Of a DNA stretch of 8,942 nt, positions 1-6,505 are shown piece after piece. Position 1 is the stretch's first letter. Each line of letters begins with the position of its first letter. The DNA comes from Veillonella parvula (GTDB lineage Bacteria; Bacillota; Negativicutes; Veillonellales; Veillonellaceae): contig CAMUQE010000078.1 in NCBI GenBank assembly GCA_947096075.1, forward strand, positions 1 to 8,942, in the 5' to 3' direction. The translations under genes and the position numbers were made by a program. The notes beneath the pieces were generated by a model. It was not told where the DNA came from, ran no database searches, and saw nothing but the letters and a program-made list of their open reading frames with translations.

Positions 1-245
1 TGTCATCACTATAGGCATAATTAATTCATTAAATTTTTATAAAGCTTTATGTGTCCTCCCTTAATCAGTGATTAAGTTACTACACCTTTCAAAAAAATAT
101 GCTCAGATTATTGTCGATTAAGTTGAACCTCTTATACATCACTATTATCTTGTTATACAGCATTTAACTTATCATGTATTGCTTTTAGATTATTATGCTT
201 CATTTTTTGTCAACATTTAATCGAGTTCATCTTACATTACATAAT
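1..245. other. Gene-free region downstream of the pxp operon
   Basis: No reading frame with a credible start is visible in this AT-rich stretch. On the minus strand a perfect TTGACA (208-213) could be a -35 box for a gene lying to the left of the window, but the -10 options 15-17 bases downstream (TAATCT, AATCTA or ATCTAA) are poor. Further along the same strand a 17-base palindrome (60-76) is followed directly by GGGAGG (55-60), which looks like a ribosome binding site but has no ATG, GTG or TTG at a usable distance. The layout fits the leader of a leftward gene outside the window; this is inference only. Confidence 0.35.
60..76. repeat. 17-base perfect palindrome, possible operator
   Basis: CTTAATCA-G-TGATTAAG is an 8+1+8 perfect inverted repeat. 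It could be a binding site for a dimeric regulator or, if transcribed leftward, a small hairpin immediately before a GGGAGG sequence. Which regulator it might bind is not known from the sequence. Confidence 0.4.
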
Positions 246-285
246 AAAAAAGCTATCTCATAGAAATGACAATCTACGAGATAGC
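246..285 (-). terminator. Intrinsic terminator of the pxp operon
   Basis: On the minus strand a 13-bp stem (273-285 with 252-264, containing one G-U pair) with an 8-base loop is followed at once by six T residues (246-251). It lies 37 bases past the pxpC stop codon, so it is the natural end of the pxpA-transporter-pxpB-pxpC transcript. There is no T run on the other side, so it should work only leftward. Confidence 0.9.
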
Positions 286-322
286 ATTATTACTAAATTG
301 TATAATTAAATTAGGGAACAAA

Positions 323-1345
323 TTAGCTTACTTTAAAAACATATAAACTTTGTTCGTGTGCTAATTGTATTCGCTTATATAAGCGTTTCATATATGTACG
401 ATATATTTCTTGTGCTTCTTCAACGGATATAATATCAAAATGAATTCCGTCCCCTACTGGCAATTGGCTTAACCTAGGTAAATCTGCCGTAATCACAGTA
501 CCAATCTTTGTATAACCACCTGTAGTTTGCCGATCTGCCATGAGCACTATAGGGTTGCCATCAGAAGGAACTTGAATAGAACCAAAAACAGCTCCATCGG
601 AAATAATATCCGCACTCTCTATATGCTCTATAGCAGGACCATCTAAGCGGAAGCCCATGCGATCACATTGCACAGTCAACGTATATATTTTACTACCAAA
701 GGTCTTAATCCCTTTCTCGGTAAAATACTTTGCTTGCTCTCCTAGTACTACACGCAAAGGTTCGTGACACTCACGACCACCGCGGTTATATAAAGCGGTA
801 TTGAATAATTTATGAGTTCCATAGAAGTCACACACATGCACTTTGTCTCTAGTAAATGTATTAATGCAAAATTGATCACCTGCTTGTAACGGTCTCCCCT
901 CAATACCACCTATCTTAGCCTTTGTATGAGTCGATACGCTACCGTTAATAGCAGGAACATCAATACCACCTGAGAAGGCAATATACATACGCACGCCACA
1001 TTGGCTAAAGCCGCCAGAAATGATATCGCCTTCGTGACATATAAAAGGTATATATCGAGGCACCACTACATTATTAATCGTAGGGTGCATATCGGCGCCC
1101 GTGAAAGCAACGATACATGTACCTTGGACGATTAACGTAGGTGGCAATACGGTGCACTCTAGTGCACCGAGAGGAGTCGTATTACCTACAAGTGCTTGTC
1201 CTAAGAGATAGCTTTCACTATCCATAGGACCAGCCACAGGCATACCATATTGTTGAAAGCCTACGCGGCCAGAATCTTGAATCGTAGTGTACATCCCTGG
1301 CGCATCTACGCGGATTAAAGCAGCCTTAAACTCATTTATACCCAC
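323..1345 (-). CDS. pxpC: 5-oxoprolinase subunit PxpC (KipA / AHS2 family)
   Basis: This is the third subunit of the bacterial ATP-dependent 5-oxoprolinase, which acts in the cytoplasm with PxpA and PxpB to open pyroglutamate to glutamate. It belongs to the biotin-dependent carboxyltransferase-like (allophanate hydrolase subunit 2) family. Family motifs visible include PGMYTTIQDSGR near the N-terminus, the AFTGADM and AFSGGIDVP segments in the middle, and near the C-terminus PIVLMADRQTTGGY followed by ADLPRLSQL. The length of 340 residues is normal. The frame extends upstream to a GTG at 1354, but only 3 bases separate that codon from the nearest AGAGG. The GTG at 1345 has AGGTGA at a 5-base spacing and is preferred. 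Either start overlaps the end of pxpB (by 14 bases for the chosen one), which indicates translational coupling. The family call is secure; the start is not. Confidence 0.93.
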   Translation of the reverse strand: MGINEFKAALIRVDAPGMYTTIQDSGRVGFQQYGMPVAGPMDSESYLLGQALVGNTTPLGALECTVLPPTLIVQGTCIVAFTGADMHPTINNVVVPRYIPFICHEGDIISGGFSQCGVRMYIAFSGGIDVPAINGSVSTHTKAKIGGIEGRPLQAGDQFCINTFTRDKVHVCDFYGTHKLFNTALYNRGGRECHEPLRVVLGEQAKYFTEKGIKTFGSKIYTLTVQCDRMGFRLDGPAIEHIESADIISDGAVFGSIQVPSDGNPIVLMADRQTTGGYTKIGTVITADLPRLSQLPVGDGIHFDIISVEEAQEIYRTYMKRLYKRIQLAHEQSLYVFKVS

Positions 1346-2075
1346 GCAACTCACCTACCTCTACTTCATACATAGACGGAATATAATTACTTCCTAATAA
1401 TTTAATTCGATGGAACTCATTCTCATTGATAGGCACATAACGAACATAGTCTCCGGCTTGCAATAGTGCAGCTTGTTTCTTAGACATGTCATACATAGTC
1501 ACAGGTGTGCGTCCAATAATCTGCCAGCCTCCAGGAGAATCTGATGGATATGTACCAGTCTGTTCTCCTGCAATACCTACAGAGCCGGCAGGAATCAAAG
1601 TTCTTGGTGAAGACAACCGAGGCGTTGCAATGCGTGGATCCATGCCACCTAAATAGGTAAATCCAGGAATAAAGCCTAGCATATAAACTAAATAATCTGT
1701 ACCACTATGAATGGATACAACCTCAGCTTCACTTAAATGATTGTGAGAGGCTACAAAGCCTAAATCTGGACCAAACTCACCACCATATACGGTAGGTATT
1801 TCAACAATCATAACACGTTCAATTACGCTGTCTGTTACAGATTCTTGTAATATAGGATCAAGAATTCTACAAATGTCTGAATACGTATATACCATTGCAT
1901 CATATTGAACAAGCAATGCACAGTATGTAGGAACTAGTTCAATAATTCCATCTAGCTGTAAGACTTTAATCTGCTCTATAACTTGTCGGATTTGTCGATT
2001 AACCTTTGGATCGATTACTTGACCAAAATCAATAGAGATAGCGCAATCCCCTACAGGTGAAATTGTAGGTTTCAT
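1332..2075 (-). CDS. pxpB: 5-oxoprolinase subunit PxpB (KipI / AHS1 family)
   Basis: This second 5-oxoprolinase subunit forms the PxpBC part of the complex and belongs to the allophanate hydrolase subunit 1 / cyclophilin-like family. Its Bacillus relative was first described as KipI, an inhibitor of the sporulation kinase KinA. The conserved C-terminal half is clear: GFIPGFTYLGG at residues 134-144, GSVGIAGEQTGTYP at 164-177 and SPGGWQIIGRTP at 180-191. The length of 247 residues is usual. The ATG at 2075 has AGGAGG (2081-2086) five bases upstream. The gene follows the transporter gene after 74 bases, which hold a strong RNA hairpin, and its end overlaps pxpC. No sporulation role is implied here, because the neighbouring pxpA and pxpC point to oxoproline metabolism. 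Confidence 0.94.
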   Translation of the reverse strand: MKPTISPVGDCAISIDFGQVIDPKVNRQIRQVIEQIKVLQLDGIIELVPTYCALLVQYDAMVYTYSDICRILDPILQESVTDSVIERVMIVEIPTVYGGEFGPDLGFVASHNHLSEAEVVSIHSGTDYLVYMLGFIPGFTYLGGMDPRIATPRLSSPRTLIPAGSVGIAGEQTGTYPSDSPGGWQIIGRTPVTMYDMSKKQAALLQAGDYVRYVPINENEFHRIKLLGSNYIPSMYEVEVGELRGYK

Positions 2076-2096
2076 ATGTACCTCCTGCTATAACTA

Positions 2097-2137
2097 GAAA
2101 GGACCATCACATTCAAGCCGAACGTAATGGTGCTTTC
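2097..2137 (-). other. Long mRNA hairpin between transporter gene and pxpB
   Basis: Bases 2097-2114 pair with 2120-2137 around a 5-base loop (2115-2119). There are 15 Watson-Crick pairs, two G-U pairs and one mismatch. Both wobble pairs (2126 with 2108, 2123 with 2111) form only in RNA made from the minus strand; on the plus strand they are C-A mismatches, so the fold is specific to the operon transcript. No T run follows, so it is not a classical terminator. It ends 10 bases before the AGGAGG of pxpB. It could be a processing or stabilising element that sets the ratio of transporter to PxpBC; that role is inferred. Confidence 0.6.
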
Positions 2138-2149
2138 ACAGATAATTAA

Positions 2150-3346
2150 TTAACCTAGTAACTTAACAATGCCCTTTAAAGATGTAACACCAATATAAGA
2201 TGTTACAAGCACTACAATCCACCCTGTATAATATAAAAGTTTATTGTGTTTATATGTTCCTACAATTTCAGATTTATGAGTAGCAACGAGCATAACTGCC
2301 AACGTAACCGGCAAGATTAGACCGTTTACAGAGCCCGCTAAAATCAATAGAGATGCTGGTTTACCAATAAAGATTAAGATACATGTAGAAATAAAAATAA
2401 ACGCCATAATAGTCAATTTTTCATTTCGCTCTACAATCTTAAACAATGTTTTTAAGAAGGATACTGATGTGTAGGCAGCCCCTACTACAGAGGTCAATGC
2501 AGCACAGAAGAACACTATACCAAATAATTTATGTCCGATTTCACCAGCGCCGAGAAGAAATGCAGAACCAGCTGGATCCTTAGAGTCTAGTACATACCCC
2601 ATAGATACCACACCAAGAACAGCTAAGAACAATAATATACGAACTAGGGCATCTACAGACATGCCCATAATTGCTGCACGACGTACATCTTTTAAATGTT
2701 CTTGACCTGTAATACCTGCATCAATGAGGCGATGACCACCAGAGAATGTTATATATCCACCTACGGTACCTCCAATAAGAGTTATCGTAGCAAGCCACGG
2801 ATAATTCGTAGGTACTATCGCATGAGTTACTGCTGTCCCTACTGGAGGATTTGTTGAAAGGGCTACGTAAGCGATAAGAACAAGCATAACAGTACCGAGT
2901 ACTTTAGCCGTATTATCTAAAACACCACCCATCTTCTTAGATGTAAATAGTAAGATACCCAAGATACCGCTAATAGCGGCCGCTGTTGTTGTGTCGATAC
3001 CAAATATAATATTGAGGCCCATAGAAGCACCACCAATATTACCGATATTAAAGGCCAAGCCACCAAGGGAAATTAAAAATGCCACTATATAACCAAGGCC
3101 TGGCAATACCTTATTCGCAATATCTTGACCACGCATTTGGGATACACCAATAATCGTCCACACATTAAGCTGTGCAATAATAGAGAAAATAACGGATACA
3201 ACGATAGCAAATGCAAAGTCTGCTTTCAACTCATTTGTAAATGCTGCCGTTTGTAACATAAAGCCAGGCCCAATGGAAGACGTGGCCATTAAGAAAGCTG
3301 CCCCTAATAGGACAGAGAAACTCGCTTTACCTGTAATTGGTTTCAT
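2150..3346 (-). CDS. NRAMP-superfamily transporter (YcsG-like), oxoproline locus
   Basis: This is a 398-residue integral membrane protein with roughly 11 hydrophobic segments, related to Bacillus YcsG and to NRAMP metal-ion transporters. The first helix carries SSIGPGFM (residues 23-30) where metal-transporting NRAMPs have a DPGN motif, and the sixth-helix region carries GGYITFSGGHRLIDAG (196-211) where they have a Met-Pro-His motif. The usual metal ligands are therefore absent. Placed between pxpA and pxpB, it may import 5-oxoproline or a related compound; this is inferred from context, not shown. The ATG at 3346 is chosen because GGAGG (3352-3356) lies five bases upstream. The longer frame from GTG at 3358 would include the ribosome binding site in its coding part. 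A database label of 'divalent metal transporter' would be misleading. Confidence 0.88.
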   Translation of the reverse strand: MKPITGKASFSVLLGAAFLMATSSIGPGFMLQTAAFTNELKADFAFAIVVSVIFSIIAQLNVWTIIGVSQMRGQDIANKVLPGLGYIVAFLISLGGLAFNIGNIGGASMGLNIIFGIDTTTAAAISGILGILLFTSKKMGGVLDNTAKVLGTVMLVLIAYVALSTNPPVGTAVTHAIVPTNYPWLATITLIGGTVGGYITFSGGHRLIDAGITGQEHLKDVRRAAIMGMSVDALVRILLFLAVLGVVSMGYVLDSKDPAGSAFLLGAGEIGHKLFGIVFFCAALTSVVGAAYTSVSFLKTLFKIVERNEKLTIMAFIFISTCILIFIGKPASLLILAGSVNGLILPVTLAVMLVATHKSEIVGTYKHNKLLYYTGWIVVLVTSYIGVTSLKGIVKLLG

Positions 3347-3351
3347 AGGAA

Positions 3352-3356
3352 CCTCC
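3352..3356 (-). promoter_or_regulatory. Ribosome binding site deciding the transporter start
   Basis: GGAGG on the minus strand, followed by TTCCT and the ATG at 3346. This argues against the in-frame GTG at 3358, which has no such site in front of it. Confidence 0.8.
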
Positions 3357-3380
3357 ACATATAATAATTAATCTATGCCA

Positions 3381-3439
3381 TACTTAGTGCTTAAAGCTCA
3401 TACTTACATGTAATACTTACTTTTAGTACTTATATCTGC
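3381..3439. repeat. 13-base-period TACTTA repeat array in the pxpA/transporter gap
   Basis: On the plus strand TACTTA occurs at 3401, 3414 and 3427, exactly 13 bases apart. A degenerate TGCTTA at 3388 keeps the same phase, and one more TACTTA lies at 3381. The sequence between the hexamers is not conserved. The last copy overlaps a possible -10 box for leftward transcription, and the others lie just downstream of it. This looks like a multi-site operator, but no regulator can be named. Confidence 0.5.
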
Positions 3440-3457
3440 ATTCTCTGTTAGTATTAA
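3429..3457 (-). promoter_or_regulatory. Possible internal promoter before the transporter gene
   Basis: TTAATA (3452-3457), a 17-base spacer and TATAAG (3429-3434) face leftward. The -35 box is weak. If used, it would let the transporter, pxpB and pxpC be transcribed without pxpA. The 142-base gap before the transporter and the absence of a terminator in it fit either a single transcript or an extra start here. Confidence 0.3.
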
Positions 3458-3488
3458 TTAAGCATTTATTTTAATGTATTTAATAGTG

Positions 3489-4256
3489 TTATCGGTGTTG
3501 AAAATTCGCCACCGTTATACCAGCTTTTGTGAGCCCCTCCCGAATATACCTTGTGAAAGCTATCGCTTCTGGGTTATCACCATGAACACATACGGAATCG
3601 GCCACAATATCAATGGTCTTCCCCGTATTAGTAACAACCTTACCCTTTGTAACCATCATGATAACTCGGTCTAAAGCCTCTTGCGGGTCTTTAATGAAAG
3701 CACCTACTTCTGTACGAGGGACCAATGTTCCCTCCTCTGTATAGCCACGATCAGCAAACACTTCCTGTATAACAGGAATACCTCGTCGTTGTGACTCTTG
3801 AGCAATATAGCTACCACTCAATACCATGGCCGTGATATTAGAATTTACCGCTTGTAAACCATCTAAAATTGCATCGGCTAGTACAGGCGTAACACAGGCT
3901 GTATTGTAAAAAGCACCATGTAGTTTCATATGCTGTAAACTAATGTCATAACTATCACAAAAAGCTTGAAGTGCACCTAGTTGGTACATCATATAGGCTT
4001 TTGCCTCAGCAGGATTTACTGCCATCGTACGACGACCAAATCCCATCAGATCTGGATAACCAGGATGCGCCCCTACAGCAACGCCTTTTTCCTTACATAT
4101 GCGGACAGTCGCATCCATAATAAGAGGATCTCCAGCGTGCCAACCACAAGCAATATTAGCACTTGTTACGTGATTTAATACCTCACTATCCATGCCTAAT
4201 GTATAGTTACCAAAACTTTCGCCTAAATCACTATTTAAATCTACATAATGAGACAT
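3489..4256 (-). CDS. pxpA: 5-oxoprolinase subunit PxpA (LamB/YcsF family)
   Basis: PxpA is the third component of the ATP-dependent 5-oxoprolinase; it works with PxpBC to hydrolyse 5-oxoproline to L-glutamate, clearing a damage product of glutamine and a breakdown product of peptides and glutathione. The 255-residue length is typical. The family signature is complete: DLNSDLGESFG at residues 6-16, SANIACGWHAGDP at 32-44, GAHPGYPDLMGFGRR at 62-76, MKLHGAFYN at 110-118 and EVFADRGYTEEGTLVPR at 165-181. The ATG at 4256 has GGAGAGG (4266-4272) nine bases upstream, and a good promoter lies about 65 bases upstream. It is the first gene of the operon. I see nothing broken in it. Confidence 0.96.
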   Translation of the reverse strand: MSHYVDLNSDLGESFGNYTLGMDSEVLNHVTSANIACGWHAGDPLIMDATVRICKEKGVAVGAHPGYPDLMGFGRRTMAVNPAEAKAYMMYQLGALQAFCDSYDISLQHMKLHGAFYNTACVTPVLADAILDGLQAVNSNITAMVLSGSYIAQESQRRGIPVIQEVFADRGYTEEGTLVPRTEVGAFIKDPQEALDRVIMMVTKGKVVTNTGKTIDIVADSVCVHGDNPEAIAFTRYIREGLTKAGITVANFQHR

Positions 4257-4291
4257 ATACTATTACCTCTCCATCTTCATTTATTTTATAA

Positions 4292-4303
4292 ATTCTATAG
4301 AAT
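4292..4303. repeat. 12-base palindrome in the pxpA leader
   Basis: ATTCTATAGAAT is perfectly self-complementary and lies a short distance downstream of the expected pxpA transcription start. Such a position suits a repressor site, but in a region this AT-rich it may be chance. Confidence 0.25.
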
Positions 4304-4321
4304 ATTGAATTTAATGATACG

Positions 4322-4351
4322 ATTATACTAAATAAACCGATGTGTTAGCAA
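4322..4351 (-). promoter_or_regulatory. Promoter of the pxp operon
   Basis: TTGCTA (4346-4351), an 18-base spacer and a perfect TATAAT (4322-4327) read leftward toward pxpA. The start of transcription would fall near 4315, giving a leader of about 60 bases. The promoter sits just past the terminator of the thi operon, so the two operons are insulated from each other. Confidence 0.7.
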
Positions 4352-4385
4352 TGATTTTTATCATGTATACAAAATTCTTTTATAA

Positions 4386-4418
4386 CCAAAAAACCACAAG
4401 ATTTTAATCTTGTGGTTT
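4386..4418 (-). terminator. Intrinsic terminator of the thi operon
   Basis: On the minus strand a perfect 12-bp stem (4407-4418 with 4391-4402) and a 4-base loop end in six T residues (4388-4393, three of them inside the stem). It lies 18 bases beyond the stop codon of the thiE remnant, so the transcriptional end of the operon is intact although the last gene is truncated. Confidence 0.85.
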
Positions 4419-4436
4419 GTATGTAAACTCAATTTT

Positions 4437-4712
4437 TTATCTGACTCTACTATATCCAGTCATAAGCTCATAAACCGTATTTTGTATATTGTCCGACTCT
4501 GTTATTTCAGAAACGGCACAAATAAAATCGGGATGCGCTTGCCAAACAATATCAGCATTTGTCGTTTTGATCCCCCCAATAGCAACAATAGGAAACTTAC
4601 TAAATTGCTTTGCCCAATATACATAAGAAATTCCTATAGGATTAGCATTGGGTTTTGTCTGTGTAGAAAAAATAGGCCCTACCCCAATATTACCTATAGT
4701 AAATGTATCCAA
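4437..4712 (-). pseudogene. thiE: C-terminal remnant of thiamine-phosphate synthase ThiE
   Basis: Intact ThiE (about 210 residues, a TIM barrel) joins HMP-pyrophosphate to thiazole phosphate. Only about 90 residues remain, beginning near the late strands of the barrel. Visible are IGVGPIFSTQTK (residues 9-20), the phosphate-binding PIVAIGGI (41-48) and FICAVSEI (63-70). The N-terminal half, with the HMP-PP site, is missing, and upstream lies thiS, so it is not hidden in another frame. The only start is a TTG at 4712 with no good ribosome binding site. The open frame reaches back to 4727, inside thiS, up to a TAG. I read it as a deletion scar rather than a working enzyme. A truncated protein from reinitiation after thiS cannot be excluded. 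Confidence 0.8.
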
Positions 4713-4716
4713 TATA

Positions 4717-4914
4717 TCAATTACCCCCTACAAAGCTAACGATCTCTAATCTATCAGCAGCCGTTAATTTAGTGGTTGTATATGCTTCCTTACTAAGAAT
4801 CTCTCCATTAAGCTCAACTACAAAGTGTTTACCAGAATAGCCTAATTCATCAAGAACCAAATGAAGTTGCTCACCTACAACATGCTTTGGTTCTCCATTA
4901 ACAATCAAATCCAT
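4717..4914 (-). CDS. thiS: Sulfur carrier protein ThiS, C-terminus altered
   Basis: ThiS is a small beta-grasp (ubiquitin-like) protein. Its C-terminal glycine is adenylated by ThiF and turned into a thiocarboxylate that donates sulfur to the thiazole synthase ThiG. The 65-residue sequence shows the family pattern: IVNGEP near the start, VVELNGEI in the middle and DRLEIVSFVGG at the end. The ATG at 4914 has GGGAGG five bases upstream and follows thiC after 23 bases. The oddity is an Asn after the Gly-Gly, because the last codons read GTA GGG GGT AAT TGA. ThiS normally ends at Gly-Gly, and a blocked end could not be activated unless trimmed. One more G in the G5 tract would restore the normal end with a TAA stop. 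The partners thiF and thiG are not in the window. Confidence 0.92.
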   Translation of the reverse strand: MDLIVNGEPKHVVGEQLHLVLDELGYSGKHFVVELNGEILSKEAYTTTKLTAADRLEIVSFVGGN

Positions 4915-4937
4915 AATGACCTCCCATATGAAAAAGC

Positions 4938-6242
4938 TTATAAAATATCAATATATTCTTCTTGTAAAGCTTTATTCATACTGCGTACAGCACAAAACTT
5001 GCCACACATCGAACAGGTTTCACTATGATCTTCCTCCGGTGCTCTACTTTCACGAATAGAACGAGCCCGTTCAGGATCAAGGGCACAAGCATATTGTGTC
5101 TCCCAATCGAGGACTTGACGTGCCTTAGCCATGGTGTCATCTATATCTCTTGCATTAGAAATACCACGAGCAATATCTGCAGCATGCGCCGCTATTTTGA
5201 AAGCCATAATTCCATCTTTTACATCATCTGCATTTGGTAAGGCTAAATGTTCCGCTGGTGTAACATAGCACAAGAATGACGCCCCATGCATACCAGCTAC
5301 AGCCCCACCAATGGCAGCCGTAATATGGTCGTAGCCAGGAGCAATATCTGTTACGAGCGGCCCCAACACATAGAAGGGCGCTCCATCACACAAGGACTCT
5401 TGTATTTCCATATTCATTTGTATTTGATGTAAAGGTACATGCCCAGGTCCTTCAATCATAGCTTGTACACCATATTGTTTCGCTCGTTTTGCCAATTCAC
5501 CAAGCCTTACAAGCTCTTCAATTTGGCACACATCAGTTGCATCCGCCAAGCAACCTGGACGACAAGCATCACCTAAAGACAAAGTAACATCATATTCTTT
5601 GCAAATCTTTAAGATTTCATCAAAGTATTCATAGAATGGATTTTCATGGCCTGTCATGCTCATCCATGCAAACACCAAGCTTCCTCCGCGGCTAACAATA
5701 TTAAGCATCCGTTTATGATTCTTAATTTGATCTATTGTTTTTCTTGTAATACCGCTGTGAATAGTAATAAAATCTACACCATCTTGTGCGTGTAATCGAA
5801 TAGTATCCAAAAAGTCTTGAGCCGTTAATTCGCCCAAATCTTTTTGATGATGGATGACACTATCATAGATAGGCACCGTACCAATCATTACTGGCGATGT
5901 CTCGATTAATTTACGTCTGAAAATACGAGTGTCACCATGAGTGGAAAGGTCCATAATCGACTCTGCTCCAAGTCGAATAGCTCGATTAACCTTTTCAATC
6001 TCACTATCATAATCAGTAACGTCTTTCGATGTACCTAAATTAACATTGACTTTTGTTCTTAAACGCTTACCAATTCCCTCAGGCGAAATGCTAGTATGCT
6101 GCTTGTTACAAGGGATAACAACCTTTCCTGCTGCCACTAGGGAACGTAACACCTCTTCATCCATACGTTCTTTTTCCGCGACTACTTTCATTTCCTTCGT
6201 AACTACGCCAGCTACAGCCGATTCCAATTGTGTCATAAACAT
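4938..6242 (-). CDS. thiC: Phosphomethylpyrimidine (HMP-P) synthase ThiC
   Basis: ThiC is a non-canonical radical-SAM enzyme. It rearranges 5-aminoimidazole ribotide to 4-amino-5-hydroxymethyl-2-methylpyrimidine phosphate, the pyrimidine half of thiamin. At 434 residues it is the short form, without the N-terminal extension of the E. coli type. Conserved pieces include NVNLGTS (67-73), SLGDACRPGC (222-231), EGPGHVP (264-270), HITAAIGGA (306-314) and VTPAEHL (327-333). The cluster-binding cysteines near the C-terminus are C410, C413 and C417 (CSMCGKFC, spacing C-x2-C-x3-C). E. coli-type ThiC has four residues between the last two; I believe x3 is usual for the short form. The ATG at 6242 has AGGAGG (6251-6256) eight bases upstream. 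It is the first gene behind a TPP riboswitch, so it should be off when thiamin pyrophosphate is plentiful. Confidence 0.97.
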   Translation of the reverse strand: MFMTQLESAVAGVVTKEMKVVAEKERMDEEVLRSLVAAGKVVIPCNKQHTSISPEGIGKRLRTKVNVNLGTSKDVTDYDSEIEKVNRAIRLGAESIMDLSTHGDTRIFRRKLIETSPVMIGTVPIYDSVIHHQKDLGELTAQDFLDTIRLHAQDGVDFITIHSGITRKTIDQIKNHKRMLNIVSRGGSLVFAWMSMTGHENPFYEYFDEILKICKEYDVTLSLGDACRPGCLADATDVCQIEELVRLGELAKRAKQYGVQAMIEGPGHVPLHQIQMNMEIQESLCDGAPFYVLGPLVTDIAPGYDHITAAIGGAVAGMHGASFLCYVTPAEHLALPNADDVKDGIMAFKIAAHAADIARGISNARDIDDTMAKARQVLDWETQYACALDPERARSIRESRAPEEDHSETCSMCGKFCAVRSMNKALQEEYIDIL

Positions 6243-6285
6243 TTTTACATCCTCCTATATAAAAGACATATATAGTTAGGTATGC

Positions 6286-6320
6286 AAAAACGGGTATCGA
6301 ACAAAATGATCGATACCCGT
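6286..6320 (-). terminator. Riboswitch-controlled intrinsic terminator before thiC
   Basis: On the minus strand a perfect 11-bp stem (6310-6320 with 6290-6300) and a 9-base loop are followed by a T run (6286-6290). It lies just after the TPP aptamer and 43 bases before thiC, so control is by transcription attenuation: TPP binding should favour this hairpin. The segment ATACC in the aptamer could pair with GGTAT in the 5' arm as part of an antiterminator; that pairing is inferred. It may also end transcripts running in from clpL, which has no terminator of its own. Confidence 0.88.
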
Positions 6321-6330
6321 ATTAAGTATT

Positions 6331-6420
6331 AGCGTGCTTCCTACGCGGGCATGATCCCGATCAGGTATAAAGGTCAGGTGCTCGCAGCCCTTTCTCAGCC
6401 TATATAATAGGCTCCCTTGC
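6331..6420 (-). ncRNA. TPP riboswitch (thi-box) aptamer
   Basis: The minus strand carries the conserved thi-box parts in order: GGGAGCC, a P3 hairpin (GCCTA and TAGGC arms) running into GGCTGAGA, then ACCTGATC, a CGGG/CCCG stem and finally GCGTAGGAAGC. GGCTGAGA binds the pyrimidine of thiamin pyrophosphate, and the second half grips the pyrophosphate. The edges are approximate. It controls thiC, thiS and the thiE remnant through the terminator that follows. Confidence 0.95.
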
Positions 6421-6446
6421 ATACTCACTATATAATTATGCTATTA

Positions 6447-6474
6447 ATATTACTACTTTATTCAGATTTGTCAA
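6447..6474 (-). promoter_or_regulatory. Promoter of the thi operon
   Basis: A perfect TTGACA (6469-6474), a 16-base spacer and TAATAT (6447-6452) lie between the clpL stop codon and the TPP aptamer. Transcription would start near 6440, about 20 bases before the aptamer. Confidence 0.7.
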
Positions 6475-6505
6475 ATGATTATTCTAACACTTATACATCT
6501 ATTGT

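Noticed and set aside
3347..3358. Longer transporter start at GTG 3358
   Set aside because: The extra four codons contain the GGAGG that serves the ATG at 3346.
3401..3439. TACTTA array as a CRISPR or replication-origin iteron set
   Set aside because: The units are 13 bases with only six conserved, far too short for CRISPR, and no replication gene or DnaA-box pattern is nearby.
4410..4739. 109-residue plus-strand open frame opposite the thiE remnant
   Set aside because: It lies antisense to thiS and thiE sequence with recognisable family motifs, has no ribosome binding site of note, and its composition is that of an antisense shadow.
5011..5015. ThiC cysteine motif one residue shorter than the E. 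coli type, suspected damage
   Set aside because: All three cysteines and the surrounding CSMCG and FC residues are present; the C-x2-C-x3-C spacing is, to my knowledge, usual for short ThiC forms.
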